From Curtobacterium sp. 'Ferrero' (GTDB lineage: Bacteria > Actinomycetota > Actinomycetes > Actinomycetales > Microbacteriaceae), in assembly GCF_002412165.1 (NCBI RefSeq), contig NZ_NXIA01000014.1, positions 1 through 64,000 on the forward strand: a stretch of DNA of 64,000 nt, written 5' to 3'. Both the position numbers and the translations under genes were made by a program. The notes under the pieces were generated by a model. It saw nothing but the letters and a program-made list of their open reading frames with translations. It was not told the DNA's origin and made no database searches. Shown piece after piece: positions 7,626 to 16,505 of the stretch (positions are counted from its first letter, which is position 1; every line of letters starts with the position of its first letter).

Positions 7626-8191
7626 CCGACCTCGACGGCCGCATCGCCCAGGGCTGGGGCGGCACCGCACCGGAGGGCGTGCACGTCAACGTGGTGCTCG
7701 CCGACCGGGGCAGTGCCACCGCGGCGTCCCTGCTCGGTGCGTACACGGCGCCACGGCAGGGCTTCACCCCGATCCTCGCGAGCGTCGGGCCCGACCAGCC
7801 GTCGTACGAGACCGTGTGGCCACCCGTCCTGCTGCTCAACAAGACCGCCCCCGCCGACGACCGTGCCGCCGGCCTCGTGTCCGGTGCCGCGCAACTCGGT
7901 GCGGCGCAGGGGGCGCTCGACGCCGCGGCGGACGGGATCGTCCCGGCGACCCCCGACGTGCTCGTGTTCGTCTCGCTCTGGATCGACGAGCGCGCCACGG
8001 ACGAGACCGCGGTCCGCCGAGCCACCCGCCAGGCCGTCGGAGCGGCCGTCCGTGAGGCCGCGGTCGGCCGTGAGCCCGCCGTGACCGAGCGGTTGGTCGC
8101 CGAGCGCGACCGACTGCAGAACCCCTTCTACCGCGGCGACGACGACGCCGACCGCACCACCACTCGACGACGAGGGAGCACCCGACCATGA
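7622..8191 (+). CDS. Formaldehyde-activating enzyme (Fae) family protein
   Basis: A 189-residue protein with the whole Fae pattern. The N-terminal strand GVHVNVVLADRGS aligns with the Fae segment that carries the catalytic His (His21 here); then come QGFTPILASVGP, LLLNKTAPA, GAAQLGAAQGALDAAADGI, VLVFVSLWID and the C-terminal VTERL ... NPFYRGDD. In methylotrophs Fae joins formaldehyde to tetrahydromethanopterin. That cofactor is not expected in this lineage, so the true partner is unclear. It overlaps both neighbours by 4 bases, so it is co-translated with the two dehydrogenases and the transporter. Family assignment is from memory of the alignment; I am fairly sure of it, not of the reaction. 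Confidence 0.8.
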   Translation: MTDLDGRIAQGWGGTAPEGVHVNVVLADRGSATAASLLGAYTAPRQGFTPILASVGPDQPSYETVWPPVLLLNKTAPADDRAAGLVSGAAQLGAAQGALDAAADGIVPATPDVLVFVSLWIDERATDETAVRRATRQAVGAAVREAAVGREPAVTERLVAERDRLQNPFYRGDDDADRTTTRRRGSTRP

Positions 8192-9609
8192 CCCGCACCA
8201 CCCCGACCGGCCGGACCACCCCGGTCGGCCAGACCACGCCCACCGGCTTCGTGGAGACCCACGACGTCGGCGGCTCCGAGCAGCTCAACCCGCTCGCGCG
8301 CCGGTTCCTCACCCGACTGACCGCGGTCACCGCCGGTGGGATGTTCATCGACGGGTACGTCTTCGCCGTCATCGGTGTGACGCTGGCCCTGCCGCTCTTC
8401 CACCGGGAGCTCGGGACGACGCCGTTCTGGGAGGGCATGATCTCGTCCTCGACCCTGGTCGGCATCTTCGTCGGCGGCCTGGTGTTCGGCTGGCTCACCG
8501 ACCGGTACGGCCGCAGACCGCTGTTCGTGGCCGACCTCATCGCCTTCGTCGGGGCCGGTGTGCTGCTGTTCTTCGTGCAGGAACCGTGGCAGATGTTCGT
8601 GCTCGGGCTCGTGATGGGGCTGGCGGTCGGCGCGGACTACGCCATCGGCACGCCGCTGCTGTCGGAGTTCTCGCCGCGGTCCGCCCGCGGCCGACTCGGG
8701 GCGAGCCTGCAGATCGCGTGGAACATCGGCTACGTGGTGGCGTTCCTCATCGGCTTCCTCGTCACGGCCGCGAACCCCGGCGCCTGGCGGTGGGTGCTCC
8801 TGTCCGCCGCGCTGCCCGCGGTGATCTGCCTCGTCGCCCGGCACGGCCTGCCCGAGTCGCCCCGCTGGTTGCTGGCCAAGGGCCGGGTCGACGAGGCCCG
8901 CGCGGTGCTCGAGCGCCTCGGGTGGTCGCTCGAGTCCGGTGACTTCACCGAGGAGCAGAGCGACACCTCCGACCGCTTCGCCCTGTTCCGCCGTGGGCAG
9001 CTCGGCCGCACGGTCTTCGTCAGCGTCTTCTGGATCTGCCTGGTGATGCCGTACTTCGCGATCATCTTCTTCCAGTCGCGCGTGTACGAGACGCTCGGCA
9101 TCGACGGCCCCATCCTCACGGCGCTCCTCGGCACGATCGTGGCGCTCGCCGGGGTCGTCGTGGGCACGCTCGTGGTCGACCGCGTGGGCCGTCGGCCGCT
9201 CCTGATCGTCCCGTTCTGGGTCACGGGTGCCGCGCTCGCGATCGTGACGTTCGCACACCTGCTGCCCGCGGCCGTGATCGTGACGTGCTTCTTCGTGTAC
9301 CTGTTCTCGTACGGGGTCGCCTCGATCCTGTGCGGCGTGTACCCGATGGAGCTGTTCCCGACGGCGATCCGCACGACCGGGGTCGGCTTCGCGTCGGCGA
9401 TGAGCCGCATCGGCGCAGCGGTCGGGACGTTCGCGTTCCCGGTCGTCCTCGCCTGGAGCGTCCCCGTCGCGATGGCAGTGATGGCCGGCGTCTGCGTGCT
9501 CGGCGCCGTGGTCGCGTTGGTCTACGCGCCGGAGACCGCCGGACGGTCGCTCACCGACGTCGCGACCGGTTCGCTCGGGGTGCGCCGCGCGCCAGCGCGG
9601 ACGCGCTGA
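8188..9609 (+). CDS. MFS transporter, sugar-porter / organic-acid symporter type
   Basis: A 473-residue twelve-helix major facilitator. Diagnostic motifs are WLTDRYGRRPL in the loop between helices 2 and 3, the ESPRWLLAKGR segment in the central loop, DRVGRRPL in the second half and the PxTxGRSL-like end (PETAGRSLTDV). A hydrophilic Thr/Pro-rich N-terminus of about 35 residues precedes helix 1. It probably imports the substrate of the upstream enzymes by proton symport. ATG 8188 overlaps the fae stop. The operon ends here, and a family-1 palindrome follows 58 bases later. Confidence 0.88.
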   Translation: MTRTTPTGRTTPVGQTTPTGFVETHDVGGSEQLNPLARRFLTRLTAVTAGGMFIDGYVFAVIGVTLALPLFHRELGTTPFWEGMISSSTLVGIFVGGLVFGWLTDRYGRRPLFVADLIAFVGAGVLLFFVQEPWQMFVLGLVMGLAVGADYAIGTPLLSEFSPRSARGRLGASLQIAWNIGYVVAFLIGFLVTAANPGAWRWVLLSAALPAVICLVARHGLPESPRWLLAKGRVDEARAVLERLGWSLESGDFTEEQSDTSDRFALFRRGQLGRTVFVSVFWICLVMPYFAIIFFQSRVYETLGIDGPILTALLGTIVALAGVVVGTLVVDRVGRRPLLIVPFWVTGAALAIVTFAHLLPAAVIVTCFFVYLFSYGVASILCGVYPMELFPTAIRTTGVGFASAMSRIGAAVGTFAFPVVLAWSVPVAMAVMAGVCVLGAVVALVYAPETAGRSLTDVATGSLGVRRAPARTR

Positions 9610-9666
9610 GGGACCCGACGACCTGCGCCACCGGCCGCCGGAGGGCACGGCGGACAGAGGGCGCGG

Positions 9667-9710
9667 CGGACGGGAGGCGCGGGGCGGCCCCGGCCCGCGC
9701 CTCCCGTCCG
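9667..9710. repeat. Family-1 intergenic palindrome, copy 2
   Basis: Outer arms CGGACGGGAGGC / GCCTCCCGTCCG with inner GCGGGGC / GGCCCGC-type pairing. It lies 58 bases after the transporter stop and 51 before the next start, between co-directional genes. Confidence 0.85.
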
Positions 9711-9760
9711 GCTCCCACTCGGTGTGTCCCACCCAGCCGTCCAGGCATAGCGTGACCGGC

Positions 9761-10732
9761 ATGCGCATCGTCGTCATCGGGGCCACCGGCCACATCGGTT
9801 CCTTCCTGGTCCCCCGCCTCGTCCGTTCCGGTCACGACGTCGTGACCGTCAGCCGCGGGACCCGTTCCGCCTACGTCGACGCTCCGGAGTGGGAGCAGGT
9901 CGAGCGGGTCGTCGCCGACCGCGAGCAAGAGGACCGGGACGGCACCTTCGGCGCCCGCATCGCCGGGCTGCACGCCGACGCGGTGGTCGACCTCGTCTGC
10001 TTCACGCTCGAGTCCGCGCAGGCCCTCGTCGCCGCGCTTCGTGGGTCGGACACGCATCTGCTCCACTGCGGGTCGATCTGGCGCGCCGGGGTCTCGCACG
10101 TGCTCCCGATCACCGTGGAGAACGCCACGCCGCCGTTCGGCGAGTACGGCGAGCAGAAGGACGCGATCGCCCGCTGGCTGCAGGAGGAAACCGCCTCGGG
10201 AGGTGTCGCGACGACCTCACTGCACCCGGGACACATCAGCGGGCCGGGCTGGGTGCCGATCGGTCCGCTCGGCAACCTCGACACGTCGGTCGTCACGCGA
10301 CTGTCCGCCGGCGAGGTCGTCGAGGTGCCGGGCCTGGGTGCCGAGGCGATGGCGCACGTGCACGCCGACGACGTCGCGCAGGCCTTCCAGCTCGCGGTCG
10401 AGCACCGCGAGCAGGCGGTCGGGGCCGCACTGTTCGTGACGGCCCCGACGGCGCTCACGGTGCGCGGGTACGCGCAGCTGGTCGCGTCCTGGTTCGGACA
10501 GGAGGCACGGCTCGAGTCCGTCTCGTGGGACCGGTTCCGCGCGACCACCGAGCCCGAGCACGCCGACGCGAGCTGGGCGCACCTGTCACGCAGCCAGGTC
10601 TTCAGCACGGACGAGACCCGGCGGGTGCTCGGGTACGAGCCGGCGTACACCGCCGAGGCGACCGTGCTCGACGCGCTCCGGTGGCTGATCGAGCACGGCG
10701 AGGTCGAGGTCGCGCGCCCGCTCGCGGTGTGA
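9761..10732 (+). CDS. NAD-dependent epimerase/dehydratase family protein
   Basis: A 323-residue extended short-chain dehydrogenase. The N-terminus MRIVVIGATGHIGSFLVPRL has the GxxGxxG cofactor loop; VVDLVCFTLESAQALV and LLHCGSIWRAG follow. The usual YxxxK is replaced by a less canonical YGEQKDAI (Tyr-x-x-x-Lys is present as YGEQK). The C-terminal half (VRGYAQLVASWFGQEA, RRVLGYEPAYT) is substrate-binding. ATG 9761 has TAGCGT exactly 7 bases upstream, so it is probably leaderless; the longer frame from 9722 is rejected for that reason. Substrate unknown, a nucleotide sugar is possible. Confidence 0.82.
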   Translation: MRIVVIGATGHIGSFLVPRLVRSGHDVVTVSRGTRSAYVDAPEWEQVERVVADREQEDRDGTFGARIAGLHADAVVDLVCFTLESAQALVAALRGSDTHLLHCGSIWRAGVSHVLPITVENATPPFGEYGEQKDAIARWLQEETASGGVATTSLHPGHISGPGWVPIGPLGNLDTSVVTRLSAGEVVEVPGLGAEAMAHVHADDVAQAFQLAVEHREQAVGAALFVTAPTALTVRGYAQLVASWFGQEARLESVSWDRFRATTEPEHADASWAHLSRSQVFSTDETRRVLGYEPAYTAEATVLDALRWLIEHGEVEVARPLAV

Positions 10733-10768
10733 CGGGCGCGGTTCCGGCCGGACGCGTTGTCGGCGGGG

Positions 10769-11908
10769 TCAGCGTTCGGTGAGGGGGACGGAGACGATCC
10801 GGTCGTCGCCGTCGCTCGGATCACCGCGCCCGTCGGTGTTGTTCGTCACGAACCACAGCGCTCCGTCGGGCCCCTCGAGCACCGAGCGGATCCGGCCGAA
10901 GTCCCCGCCGAAGTACACGCGCGACGTCGAGGGCTCCGACACCGGCACGGCTCGGACGCTCTCGCCCTGCAGGTTGGCGACGAACACGGTGTCGCCGATC
11001 ACCGTGAGGCCGCTCGGGGACGCGTCGCTCGTGGCCCACTGCTGCACGGGGTCGACGAAGCCGCGGTCGGTGCCGCCCTTCCCCTCGACCTCGGGCCAGC
11101 CGTAGTCCGAGCCCTTCTCCACGACGTTGAGCTCGTCCCAGGTGTTCTGCCCGAACTCCGCGGCGAACATGGTGCCGTCGGCGGCCCAGCCCATGCCCTG
11201 CACGTTCCGGTGCCCGGTCGTCCACACGAGCGAGTCGCGGAAGGGGTTGCCGGCGGGGACGTCGCCCTCGGCCGTCATGCGGAGGATCTTGCCGGCGAGC
11301 GAGTCGCGGTCCTGGGCGTCCTGCCCGTTGCCGGCGTCCCCCACGCTGGCGTAGAGCATCCCGTCCGGGCCGAACGCGATGCGTCCCCCGTTGTGGATGC
11401 CGCTCGCGGGCAGCCCGTCGAGGATCGTGGTGGCGTCACCGAGCTCGTACGAGCCCGGCCCTCCCGTGAGGTCGAAGCGCTGGATGCGGTTGCCGTCCTC
11501 GGCGGTGGAGTACACGAACAGGTCGCCGTCGTGGAGCGCCAGTCCGAGCAGGCCGCCCTCGCCCCCGTGCCGCACGCCGGGCACCGTCCCCACCACGCGG
11601 GTCGTGCCGTCATCGGTCAGCTCGAGCACCCGCGCCGAGTCGCGTTCGCTGACCAGCGCGTCGCGGCCGTCCCCGGTGCGGACGACGGACCAGGGGGCCT
11701 CGAGGTCGGTGACGACGTCGCTGGTCTCGCCGTCGGGAGCGAGCGCCGCGACGGACGGCGTCGTCGAGGCGCCGGGGGCCGAGCGGGAGGGCGTGGGCGG
11801 CGTGCCCTCGTCGGTGTCGGCGTCGGTGCAGCCGGACAGCACGAGTGCCATGGCGGAGACGGCGACGGCACCGATCGTCGTCCAGGTGCGGCGGGTGGTC
11901 GCGTGCAC
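10769..11908 (-). CDS. PQQ-dependent sugar dehydrogenase-like lipoprotein
   Basis: A 379-residue exported six-bladed propeller of the soluble glucose / aldose sugar dehydrogenase family. The signal peptide ends in the lipobox LSGC (Cys27 region), so the protein is anchored to the outer face of the membrane. Propeller motifs include HNGGRIAFGPDGMLYASVGD, SLAGKILRM, HRNVQGMGWAADG and the WFVTNN-type blade ends, with the catalytic-type His in IHNGG. It probably oxidises sugars with PQQ if the cell can obtain it. GTG 11908 follows GGGGAGG. Confidence 0.85.
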   Translation of the reverse strand: MHATTRRTWTTIGAVAVSAMALVLSGCTDADTDEGTPPTPSRSAPGASTTPSVAALAPDGETSDVVTDLEAPWSVVRTGDGRDALVSERDSARVLELTDDGTTRVVGTVPGVRHGGEGGLLGLALHDGDLFVYSTAEDGNRIQRFDLTGGPGSYELGDATTILDGLPASGIHNGGRIAFGPDGMLYASVGDAGNGQDAQDRDSLAGKILRMTAEGDVPAGNPFRDSLVWTTGHRNVQGMGWAADGTMFAAEFGQNTWDELNVVEKGSDYGWPEVEGKGGTDRGFVDPVQQWATSDASPSGLTVIGDTVFVANLQGESVRAVPVSEPSTSRVYFGGDFGRIRSVLEGPDGALWFVTNNTDGRGDPSDGDDRIVSVPLTER

Positions 11909-12089
11909 GGGGTGCCTCCCCTTCGTCGGGCGGTCGTCGCGGCACCCCGATCACACACGGCCCGCTCGGGAATCCGCTGGGTGGACGCGCGGAGACCGGT
12001 CCTGCCGGACCCTGTGTCCGCGAGGGTGCGGGTGGTTCAGTGGGACGGCGTGCACGGACGCACGTCTCCCGATCCGGAAGGACCACTCC

Positions 12090-12755
12090 ATGACCACCAT
12101 CGCCATCGTCGGGGCCGGCAAGGGCCTGGGCGTCGAGACCGCCGCCCGCTTCGCCCGCGAGGGGTTCTCGGTCGCGCTGATCTCCCGCAACCAGGACCGG
12201 CTCGACTCGCTCGCGGCCGAGCTCCGGGAGCAGGGCCACACCGCCGCCGGGTTCGCCGCGAACGTCCGCGACGGCGACTCGCTCCGTGCGGCGCTCGAGC
12301 GGGCCACCGAGCAGCTCGGTCCGATCGAGGTGCTGCAGTACAGCCCGCTGCCGGCGAAGGAGTACATGCGTCCCGTGCTCGAGACGACCGCGGAGGACCT
12401 CGTCGGCCCGGTCGAGTTCTCGGTGTACGGCTCGGTGAACGCGGTCCGCCAGGTGCTCCCCGGCATGCGCGCACTCGGCCGCGGCACGATCCTGTTCGTC
12501 AACGGCGCGAGCGCGGTCCGCCCGGGTGCCCGGGTGACCGGCACGTCGGTCGCGTTCGCAGGTGAGAGCGCCTACGCCGAGCTCCTGCACGACGCGGTCA
12601 GGGACGAGAACGTCCACGTCGCGCAGCTCATCATCCCGTTCGGGATCGACGACGGCCAGGACGACCACTCGGGTGCCGCGATCGCCGAGCGGCTCTGGAC
12701 GATCCACTCCGAGCGCGGCGAGTTCCGCACCTACGCGGAGGCGCTGCCCGAGTGA
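12090..12755 (+). CDS. Short-chain dehydrogenase family protein, atypical active site
   Basis: A 221-residue Rossmann protein with a clear SDR N-terminus (TTIAIVGAGKGLGVETAARF) and the VRDGDSLRAALERA and LFVNGASAVRPGARVTG segments. The classical Tyr-x-x-x-Lys is not seen: the expected position reads ESAYAELLHDAV. It may therefore be a redox sensor or non-classical reductase rather than a normal SDR. ATG 12090 follows AAGGA. It stands alone between the divergent PQQ enzyme and the convergent GDSL hydrolase. Confidence 0.75.
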   Translation: MTTIAIVGAGKGLGVETAARFAREGFSVALISRNQDRLDSLAAELREQGHTAAGFAANVRDGDSLRAALERATEQLGPIEVLQYSPLPAKEYMRPVLETTAEDLVGPVEFSVYGSVNAVRQVLPGMRALGRGTILFVNGASAVRPGARVTGTSVAFAGESAYAELLHDAVRDENVHVAQLIIPFGIDDGQDDHSGAAIAERLWTIHSERGEFRTYAEALPE

Positions 12756-12799
12756 GTCGGCCCCGCGGGTTCCCGAGGACCGGTTCCCGCTGACCCGGC

Positions 12800-13537
12800 T
12801 CAGCGCCCCGTGGCCTCGATCGCCTCGGCCATGACGTGCGCGACGCCGAGGTTCGCCTCGGCCGTGGGGTGGATGCCGTCCGGCGTCGTGCCCGGCTCGT
12901 AGGCGCCGTCAGCGGTGCGGACCGCGGTGAACGGGTCGACGAACGCCCACCCGTGGCGCCGGGCGTCCGCCCGCAGCGCCCGCGTCAGGACGAGCTGCCC
13001 CGCCCGTCGGTCCGCACCCCACAGACTCGTGGTGCGGTCCGAGGGCGGCCCCGCGACGACGAGCACCCGGTGTGCGTCGACCTTGCGGACGAGCGCGTCG
13101 ACGTTCGCGGTGATCGTCCCCACCGGCACGGCCTGGTTGACGTCGTTCGTGCCGAGCTCGACGACGAGCACGTCGGCGGTCGGTACCGGGCGGATCTCGC
13201 GGAGCACCTGGTCGGACCGGTAGCCGCTGTGCGCGTAGCCGCCGACCGCCCGCACGGCCGGGTCGCGTTCGAGCACGTGCAACCACGAGTCGGGCCGGGC
13301 CGTGATCGAGTCACCCGCGTACGCGAACGTCACGGCATCGGAGCGGTCCGTCGTGTCGATCGCCCCCGAGACGACCTGGTCCGGGGTCCGCCGGAGGGCC
13401 TCGGCCTGACGGACCGCGACCGCCTGCTCCGCGGCGGAGGCGTCGTGCGAGGAGGCCACCACGACGGCTCCCGTGCCGACGAGGGCGGCGGAGGCGATGA
13501 TGCTGAGGAAGGCCACGAGGTGGCTGGTGCGGGACAC
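12800..13537 (-). CDS. SGNH/GDSL hydrolase, exported or membrane-anchored
   Basis: A 245-residue esterase-type hydrolase. Block I is TFAYAGDSITA with nucleophile Ser77, block III is VVELGTNDVN, and block V is PDGIHPTAEAN with the catalytic Asp-His. The N-terminus (residues 6-29) is one hydrophobic segment, a signal anchor or signal peptide. Start GTG 13537 was chosen because the hydrophobic segment follows directly and a GATACC-like -10 plus GGAG lie just upstream; the longer frame runs through a repeat. Likely acts on acyl esters at the cell surface. Confidence 0.8.
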   Translation of the reverse strand: MSRTSHLVAFLSIIASAALVGTGAVVVASSHDASAAEQAVAVRQAEALRRTPDQVVSGAIDTTDRSDAVTFAYAGDSITARPDSWLHVLERDPAVRAVGGYAHSGYRSDQVLREIRPVPTADVLVVELGTNDVNQAVPVGTITANVDALVRKVDAHRVLVVAGPPSDRTTSLWGADRRAGQLVLTRALRADARRHGWAFVDPFTAVRTADGAYEPGTTPDGIHPTAEANLGVAHVMAEAIEATGR

Positions 13538-13662
13538 GACTCCAGGTATCCCCCGGATCGCCCCGCCGAACCAGTCCCCAGACCTGGGGAATCGTCGCCG
13601 CTGCTGTGGCTTCTCGCACGAACCGCTGAGACCGCCGCGACGGGTCGGGCGGTGACCCGGGT

Positions 13663-13706
13663 CGGACGGGAGGCGCGGTGCGGGCCCGCCACGGGCCTCC
13701 CGTCCG
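13663..13706. repeat. Family-1 intergenic palindrome, copy 3
   Basis: CGGACGGGAGGC ... GCCTCCCGTCCG, with a mismatched inner stem. It lies 13 bases beyond the stop of the minus-strand permease gene, upstream of the GDSL hydrolase. Confidence 0.85.
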
Positions 13707-13718
13707 GTGGTGCGCACG

Positions 13719-16505
13719 TCAGTGCGCGCGCCGCACCGCGACACGTCGGCTGCGTCCCGCCGTCGCCCACGTGCCCACCGTCACGAGCAGCGGCAGCCCG
13801 ATCGCGAGCAGGGCGAGCGTCGGCCAGTCCGGCACGAACGGCATGTGCGTGACGCCTGCCGGGGTCGGGCCGAACCGGAGCGTCAGGGCGCGGATCGGCA
13901 GCAGTCCCAGGAGCGCGCCGACCACGGAGCCGACGCTCGTGAGGATCGCCGCCTGCCACGCCGACACCCGGCGACGGAGCCGTGGTGCCGCGCCGATCGC
14001 GTCGAGCACCTCGTCGTCCCGCCGCCCGTCGGACCGGGCGAGCCCGATCGCCACCGCGGTCGCCCCGATCGTGACGGCGGCCGCGAGCGCGAGGGCGATC
14101 GACTTCACCGCCGCGTTCCCGTCGACCGGTCCGGCCTCGTACTGGAACGACAGCCCCGCACGGTCCCGGTCCGCTCCGGCGTTGCTCTGCCACGCCGTCG
14201 CGAGCTCGCCGTACTGCTCCGACGAGATGTCCGCGGGGAGCCGGGTCACGAGCAGTCCGTCGACGGCGGGCACCCCGTACCGCTGGGCCGTCGCCCGCGT
14301 CATGAAGACGCCGATGGCGATGCGCGGTGTCTGCACGTCGAGGACGGCGGGGATCGCGACGCTGCTGCTCGGGCGGGCGTCGACCGGCACCGCGGTGTCG
14401 CTGGAGACCCCGCGGAAGGTGTCGACGTGCACCGAGCCGTCGCGGGCGTACTCCGACCACAGCGACACGGCGCGTCCGGAGTGCAGGGCGTCGCGGACCG
14501 CTGCGGACGGCCGGTGTCCCGTCAGGACGGCGTAGTCGTCGACCGTGCCCGTGACGATGTGCGGCGAGGAGTTGTCGGAGGCGCCGAGGAACGACGCGCA
14601 CGTCGTGGTGTTCGGCGTCGGGCAGGCCCGGACGACCTGGTCCCGCGGGCGGACGAGCGTGCCCGGTTCCGACCCGAGGTCCTGGCTGACGGAACCGAGG
14701 ACCCGGATGCGGTCGTGGCCGAGCACCGTGGCGGCGATCGATGCCGCGCGCCGGGTCAGCGCGGCGTCGTGCGTCGCACCGTGCTCGCCGGTCTCGTCCC
14801 ACACGGACACGTCGCTCGTGGCGACCCCGACGGCGGTCCGGTACTCGTACTCCTGCACGAAGCGAGCGTGCGAGGACGCGGTGTAGGTCACCAGGACCGA
14901 GGCGACGAACACGACGCTCATCACGCTCGCGAGCACCGGGATGGTCCGCACCGGGTTCCGGCGGGCGTCCCGGCCGGCGAGCCGAGCAGCGAGGCCCATG
15001 CGGCTCGCGATCCGTGCGGCCAGGGTGAGGACCTCGGGCGAGCACAGGGCGACCCCGAGCTGCACCAGACAGGGCCCCAGCGCCACGCCGGCACCGACCA
15101 CGAGCGCCCAGTGGTCGGGCTCTCCCTGCACTGGTCGGTCGTTGAGGGCGAGCACGCCGACACCGCAGCCGAGCGTCAGGAGCGCCCCCGCGACGATGAG
15201 GACCGGACCCCACACCCGACGGCGTCGTCGCGCGGGACGGTTCGTGGGGGCGGGCCGGAGCGAGCCGCGGAGCGCCGCGAGGACGTTGACGCGGGTGGCC
15301 GCCCGGGCCGCGACGAGCGACGACACCAGGCCGGCCACCACACCGAACCCGGCAACCGCTGCGAGCAGGCCGACGGGCAGGTGCAGCCCCGGGAACTTCG
15401 TCACGTCGCCGTCGTCGATCAGGCGGAACGCGAGCGCGCCGAGCCCGGTACCGGCTCCGAGCCCGAGCAGCGCTCCGGTCACGCCGAGCACGAGGCCGGA
15501 ACCGGCGACGACCGAGCGGACGAACCCGCGGTCACCGCCGACGCTCGTGACGATCGCGTACGAGCGGGCGTCCGCCCGGGTGCCGACGAGGAACGCGGCC
15601 CCGGCGAGCAGGGCGACCTCGAACAGGGCGAACACCGCGACCAGCCCCAGCGCACCGACGTACCACCCGATGAGCGACGCCTGCCCGGCGTTCGCGAGCC
15701 GGTCGTCCGGCGGGTCGAGCACGACCGGGCGGGACTCCACGAGGATCCCGTGCGCGTTCAGTGCCCGGATCTCCGACCACGTCGGGGCGTCGTCCGGCAG
15801 GTACACCGTGACGTTCCAGGTGTCGCTCCCGGCCGCGTCGGCGGTGCGCTCGGAGAAGGTCCCCCACGGCACGAACACGCCGAGCGCGTCGGGGTCGGAA
15901 CCGAGGTCCCGCAGGGTGCCGGTGATCGTGAACGTGGAGCGGACCGGGTCGGTGAGCGCGACGTGGTCCCCGACGTGCAGCCCCATCCGGTCGAGGGCGG
16001 CCGGGGTGAGCATCAGCTCGTCCGCCCGCTCCGGAGCGCGGCCGTCGAGGACCCGCCAGCGTCCGTCGAGCACCTCGTCCCACACGGCACCCTCGGTCGC
16101 GCTGAGCCCGAGCGGACCGTGCGCGCCCTCGAGGACGGCGTCGGCGGTCGCGACCGGGATCGACCGGGCTCCGGCGGGGACGTGGTCGAGCGGGTCCGCC
16201 CACGCCGTCGTCGCGGCGGCGCCGTCCGCCGGGCTCCCCGGTTCGGTCTCGGTCGCGGTCCAGTCGACCGGGTCCTGGCGGAGCCCCGGCACGTCCGGAC
16301 CCCACGCCTGCAGCTGCGCGGCGGCGTGCCCGAGGTCGTGGTCGAGCCGCTCCTCGGTGGTCGGCTGCGTCGACTGGAAGACGACGGCCAGTGCCGCGAA
16401 GCCCGTGGTCGGGACGGCGATGAGCGCGAGGACCAGCGCCGCACGCCCGACCGACGCGAACGCCATCCGCCGACCCAGCCGCAGCGCGGGCCGGAGTCGG
16501 CTCAC
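13719..16505 (-). CDS. FtsX-family ABC transporter permease
   Basis: A 928-residue permease with two FtsX-type halves: an N-terminal transmembrane segment (residues about 18-38), a large extracytoplasmic region, a central group of helices near residues 280-470, a second outer region, and a C-terminal three-helix bundle. This topology is typical of large ABC permeases that export lipids, antimicrobial peptides or lipoproteins. GTG 16505 overlaps the ATPase stop (GTGA). Downstream of the ATPase and padR genes, it forms one operon with them. Ligand unknown; a cell-envelope or antibiotic-resistance role is common for PadR-controlled pairs. Confidence 0.85.
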   Translation of the reverse strand: MSRLRPALRLGRRMAFASVGRAALVLALIAVPTTGFAALAVVFQSTQPTTEERLDHDLGHAAAQLQAWGPDVPGLRQDPVDWTATETEPGSPADGAAATTAWADPLDHVPAGARSIPVATADAVLEGAHGPLGLSATEGAVWDEVLDGRWRVLDGRAPERADELMLTPAALDRMGLHVGDHVALTDPVRSTFTITGTLRDLGSDPDALGVFVPWGTFSERTADAAGSDTWNVTVYLPDDAPTWSEIRALNAHGILVESRPVVLDPPDDRLANAGQASLIGWYVGALGLVAVFALFEVALLAGAAFLVGTRADARSYAIVTSVGGDRGFVRSVVAGSGLVLGVTGALLGLGAGTGLGALAFRLIDDGDVTKFPGLHLPVGLLAAVAGFGVVAGLVSSLVAARAATRVNVLAALRGSLRPAPTNRPARRRRRVWGPVLIVAGALLTLGCGVGVLALNDRPVQGEPDHWALVVGAGVALGPCLVQLGVALCSPEVLTLAARIASRMGLAARLAGRDARRNPVRTIPVLASVMSVVFVASVLVTYTASSHARFVQEYEYRTAVGVATSDVSVWDETGEHGATHDAALTRRAASIAATVLGHDRIRVLGSVSQDLGSEPGTLVRPRDQVVRACPTPNTTTCASFLGASDNSSPHIVTGTVDDYAVLTGHRPSAAVRDALHSGRAVSLWSEYARDGSVHVDTFRGVSSDTAVPVDARPSSSVAIPAVLDVQTPRIAIGVFMTRATAQRYGVPAVDGLLVTRLPADISSEQYGELATAWQSNAGADRDRAGLSFQYEAGPVDGNAAVKSIALALAAAVTIGATAVAIGLARSDGRRDDEVLDAIGAAPRLRRRVSAWQAAILTSVGSVVGALLGLLPIRALTLRFGPTPAGVTHMPFVPDWPTLALLAIGLPLLVTVGTWATAGRSRRVAVRRAH

